A DNA stretch of 64,000 nucleotides from UBA2965 sp036526135. GTDB lineage: Bacteria; Pseudomonadota; Gammaproteobacteria; Pseudomonadales; Azotimanducaceae. A program made the translations under genes and the position numbers. Where the stretch lies: positions 94,953 through 158,952 of the forward strand of contig DATCZA010000034.1 in the NCBI GenBank assembly GCA_036526135.1, in the 5' to 3' direction. Below are positions 61,096 to 64,000 of the stretch, in pieces; positions within the stretch are counted from its first letter, which is position 1, and every line of letters starts with the position of its first letter. The notes beneath the pieces were generated by a model, which did no database searches, had not been told where the DNA came from, and worked only from the letters and a program-made list of their open reading frames with translations.

Positions 61096-62410
61096 AAAAC
61101 GCGCTTCGGAACCAGAGGAACGCCAGTATGCCCATGACGCCGTTGGTTGCTGCGGTCGCGACGAATATTCCCGTATAGCCGAACTGCCCTTCCAGCAGCA
61201 CGGCCAGCGGAATGTACATGATGAACATCCGCGTAAACGAGAGGATGGTGGAGGGTATCGGCTTGCCCAGCGCGTTGAACGACGCCGATGACATCATCAG
61301 AACGCCCCAGAGACCGTAGCTCCAGGGGACCACCGCAAGATAAAACGCCGCGGTTCCGATCACACCGGGCTCAGAGTCTACCCATGATGCGACGGTGCTG
61401 CCGAAGAACGCCATGAGAATCGCGGCTGCCAGCCCCCAGGCCAGGCAGAAGAGGTAGGTGAAGCGCAGGCCTTCCCGGACACGCTCGGACCGGCCTGCGC
61501 CCCAGTTCTGGCCAACGAATGGACCAATGCTGCCGGACAAGGCGAAGAGCAACATGACCGCCACGGCCTCGACCCGGGTCGCAACTCCGAAGCCCGCAAC
61601 CACGATCTCCCCATGACCGGCCAGGAGTCGAGTGATCACGGCCGAGGAAACCGGTCCGATGAGCTGGGTGGCCATGGCGGGAAGGCCGACCTCCAGAATC
61701 CGATGGCACGAGTTGAGAAATCTGGGCTTCCACCCGGTTGTCAGCAACAGGCCGCCCCTGGCAACGAAATAGAGCAGAATCGCGGCCGTGCCTACTCTGG
61801 AGATGGCTCCGGCCACGGCCGCGCCTGCAAGTTCCAGCCGTGGAAACCCGAACCAGCCGAAGATGAAAATCGGATCGAGCGCAAGGTTGACCACCGCGCC
61901 AAGGGTCATCACCAGGCCGGGCACGTTGGCGCTTCCGCTGGCGCGCATGATGTTGCCGGCGGCCATGGTGGTGGCGAAAAACACGACGCTCGGATAGTAG
62001 ATGTCGAGGTAGCTGTGGATGAGCGGCAGCATGTGTGCAGGGGCGCCCAGAGCCAGAAAGACCGGATCGATAGCCAGCCAACCAATGAAAGACAGAGCCG
62101 ATATCATGGCCACGACCAGCAGCAGGCTGTGGGTCCCGAGGCGCCGGCCATCCTCAAGCTGGCCGGCCCCAACGCTGCGGGCGATTACGGAGGAGGTCCC
62201 GATTCCGACACCCAGCGCGATGCTCGAAAGGATCATCACGACCGGAAAGGTGAAGGTGATGGCGGCGACCGATTCCGTACCCAGCTGCCCGATGAACCCG
62301 ATCTCGAGCATCGCGACGAGGATACTGCTCGATACGCCAAGCATCATCGGCGCCGTCAGACGAAACAGTGATGTGGCAACTGGGCCTTGTGTCAGATCCG
62401 TGTGGGGCAT
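61079..62410 (-). CDS. MATE family efflux transporter
   Basis: A 443-residue transporter with about 12 helices. MATE features include APMMLGVSSSILVAMLEIGF, LGTESVAAITFTFPVV and the second repeat AMATQLIGPVSSAVITRLL. It exports cationic drugs or metabolites in exchange for sodium or protons. The gene overlaps the upstream acyltransferase start by 17 bases (the acyltransferase is downstream), and heads this unit with the CPxCG gene. Linked roles in lipids or envelope are possible. Confidence 0.93.
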   Translation of the reverse strand: MPHTDLTQGPVATSLFRLTAPMMLGVSSSILVAMLEIGFIGQLGTESVAAITFTFPVVMILSSIALGVGIGTSSVIARSVGAGQLEDGRRLGTHSLLLVVAMISALSFIGWLAIDPVFLALGAPAHMLPLIHSYLDIYYPSVVFFATTMAAGNIMRASGSANVPGLVMTLGAVVNLALDPIFIFGWFGFPRLELAGAAVAGAISRVGTAAILLYFVARGGLLLTTGWKPRFLNSCHRILEVGLPAMATQLIGPVSSAVITRLLAGHGEIVVAGFGVATRVEAVAVMLLFALSGSIGPFVGQNWGAGRSERVREGLRFTYLFCLAWGLAAAILMAFFGSTVASWVDSEPGVIGTAAFYLAVVPWSYGLWGVLMMSSASFNALGKPIPSTILSFTRMFIMYIPLAVLLEGQFGYTGIFVATAATNGVMGILAFLWFRSAFFADAR

Positions 62411-62522
62411 TGAGTATCAGCCGAGCGACGGTGCAGTTTAAGCGCACCGTGCCAGGGCTCCTAGCGGGAGGGCCGTTTTTCAGGCAGCGGTTGCGGCCGG
62501 TGAGACGGCGCAGATGCTGAAG

Positions 62523-63851
62523 CTAGGTCGCCGCGGGAAACTCGAGAATGAAGGTGGTGTGCTCGTCTTCCGCCGACTCGAAGGTAATGCTGCCCCCGAT
62601 GGATTCCATGACCATCTTGCAGAAGCTCAACCCGATTCCCGCACCCTGTCCGGTGCTGGTGGTAGTGTAGAACCGATCGAACACCTGACTCCTGGCGACG
62701 CGGGAAATACCTGATCCGGTATCGTGCACGGTGATGCAGCGTCGAGCACAAGAGATCGTGATCGAGCCCTTGCCTGCTCGCTGCACGTAGTAGAGAGCAT
62801 TCTTGATCAGGTTGAAAAGGACGTGAACCACCAGCAGGCGAGGTGCGTGGATTTCAAAATCCTCCTCGACCGCGAGAGTAATGAGCGCCCGCTCGTTAGC
62901 GTTGTTGAAGGGGTAACGCCCGAAACTCTCTGACATGACTGAGGACGCCGTGAACACGTCGTACTCCAGTCCGGCCAACGGCTTATCTGCGGTGTTCACG
63001 AGTAGCATGTCGATCACCGTGTTGGAGTACTCGACCTCCGATTCGATAGTGGAAAGAGCCCTTGTGATCTGAGCGATCTGCCTCGTACTGATCTCGTCTT
63101 GCACAAGATTCTCGGCTCTCGCTCTTTCGTACCCGGCTATCAGGGATGGGAGATGGCGCTTCATCCCGCCGGCAATCGACCTGATGCTTGCAAGCGGAGT
63201 TCTCAGCTCGTGAGCGATGTTGCTACCAATTGCGGCTGCCGTACGCACCTTCTCGGTGTTGACGATGTCAATGTTCCGATTCGTCAGAATCCCGAAGATG
63301 AGGGCGGTGAGGTAGCCAAACACGGGCAAAACCACCACTCGCTCAACCTCGGCTAAGTTCGGGTCGGGAGACAATATAATCGGAATCCCACAGGCGAAGC
63401 TTACAATCACCCAGAGAATAACCGTCAGAGCGCCATGATTAATCAACTGGATAAATAAGAACAGCGCAACGAAATACTGAAAGATCCATATCATGTGAAT
63501 CTCGGTATCGGGTGGTGCGGAAGCGGCGTTCGCAATCAACATATAACCAAAGGAAAAGGGGAATCCGTAGGTGACTATGAAAACGAAGTAGTAGGGAAAA
63601 ATGCTGAGATGTTTTGCCCTTCTAGAGAAAATAAGAGGCAACGCTAGAACGGCGGCAGATAGCCTGATTGGAAAGGTGTCGTAGCCTGATTGTCCTATCA
63701 AGACATCATGAACTGTGGCCAAAGGGCCCAACCAAGCTAGGCAACCGTAAAGTACGAAATGCCGCTCAGAAAATGCTGCGCTCTCGATAACAGCGTCGTT
63801 CAGTCTGACTGATAGATGGTGAGGCGCGTGTTGTTTGAGTTTCACGGTCAT
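62523..63851 (-). CDS. membrane histidine kinase resembling CqsS/LqsS quorum sensors
   Basis: A 442-residue sensor kinase. The first 190 residues contain six or so membrane helices with little periplasmic sequence (IFPYYFVFIVTYGFPFSFGY, IWIFQYFVALFLFIQLI). The dimerisation His is in NIAHELRTPLASIRS, followed by a long helical insert with HLPSLIAGYERA and SNTVIDMLLVNTA. These, and the lack of a HAMP domain, fit the CqsS/LqsS class of alpha-hydroxyketone receptors. The ATPase has NLIKNALYYV and GAGIGLSFCKMV. No receiver domain is fused, and no synthase gene is seen; upstream DNA is cut at 64000. Confidence 0.75.
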   Translation of the reverse strand: MTVKLKQHAPHHLSVRLNDAVIESAAFSERHFVLYGCLAWLGPLATVHDVLIGQSGYDTFPIRLSAAVLALPLIFSRRAKHLSIFPYYFVFIVTYGFPFSFGYMLIANAASAPPDTEIHMIWIFQYFVALFLFIQLINHGALTVILWVIVSFACGIPIILSPDPNLAEVERVVVLPVFGYLTALIFGILTNRNIDIVNTEKVRTAAAIGSNIAHELRTPLASIRSIAGGMKRHLPSLIAGYERARAENLVQDEISTRQIAQITRALSTIESEVEYSNTVIDMLLVNTADKPLAGLEYDVFTASSVMSESFGRYPFNNANERALITLAVEEDFEIHAPRLLVVHVLFNLIKNALYYVQRAGKGSITISCARRCITVHDTGSGISRVARSQVFDRFYTTTSTGQGAGIGLSFCKMVMESIGGSITFESAEDEHTTFILEFPAAT

Positions 63852-64000
63852 GTCGCGCGAGTTTGCCGGTGGATGAGACGCCGCGAAGGTGAAATCGGCA
63901 ATGTCTCACTAGTAGATGGGTCGAAATCCTACGAGCCGCGGGCATGCCGTAGCCGGGGGCTGGAGTCGATAACAGACGTAACTCTATTTTCGGCAGATCG

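Overview
The window is dense, high-GC DNA of a Gram-negative bacterium. It carries an outer-membrane beta-barrel protein, several lipoproteins with lipoboxes, and a Braun/OprI-type lipoprotein ending in Arg-Lys. A gammaproteobacterium, probably free-living and rich in acyl-CoA metabolism, fits best. This assignment is inferred from gene families, not from a marker gene. I see no rRNA or tRNA gene, no CRISPR array, no insertion sequence and no phage gene.

Layout. 1-5.9 kb: end of an SMP-30-like gene, an Ala/Glu-rich lipoprotein, a thiolase, an OmpR/EnvZ-type two-component pair behind a small secreted protein, a possible small RNA with a strong terminator, and a MscS channel. 6-16 kb: a DUF2959 lipoprotein and many acyl-CoA genes (three crotonases, split MaoC hydratase genes, an acyl-CoA dehydrogenase), with an SDR, YciI protein, lipase, ClpP-like protease, ChaC and M20 peptidase. 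16-26 kb: a duplicated beta-barrel protein, an LLM oxidoreductase, DUF502, rhomboid, SulP, an amidohydrolase overlapping a Ddn-type gene, and an arsenic locus (arsR-aqpS divergent from arsI) with two matching operator-like repeats. 26-39 kb: a PIG-L deacetylase, two amidases, an ABC ATPase with a giant permease-M1 peptidase fusion, a FAD oxidase, an L,D-transpeptidase and its likely lipoprotein substrate. 39.5-42 kb: a complete AmmeMemoRadiSam set (amrS divergent from amrB-amrA). 42-46 kb: an Ltp2-like aldolase with a DUF35 partner, a serine hydrolase and PPK2. 46.7-52.3 kb: a mevalonate operon in which HMG-CoA reductase and mevalonate kinase are one protein. 52-64 kb: quinone-type reductases, a C15-like peptidase homologue lacking its Cys, a persulfide dioxygenase-rhodanese fusion, a CoA-transferase, two PlsC-type acyltransferases, a MATE transporter, and a membrane sensor kinase resembling CqsS/LqsS.

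How the genes work together. The dominant theme is acyl-CoA turnover (hydratases, dehydrogenase, thiolase, Ltp2-DUF35 aldolase, CoA-transferase, FAD oxidase), as in degradation of lipids, steroids or branched acids. A second theme is isoprenoid precursor supply by the mevalonate route; HMG-CoA synthase and IPP isomerase are not in the window. A third is the envelope (Lpp plus L,D-transpeptidase, two-component pair, mechanosensitive channel, ABC-peptidase fusion). The most notable items are the HMGR-mevalonate kinase fusion, the ABC-2/M1 peptidase fusion, the AmmeMemoRadiSam set, the twin ArsR-type operators and the enzymes with altered catalytic residues.
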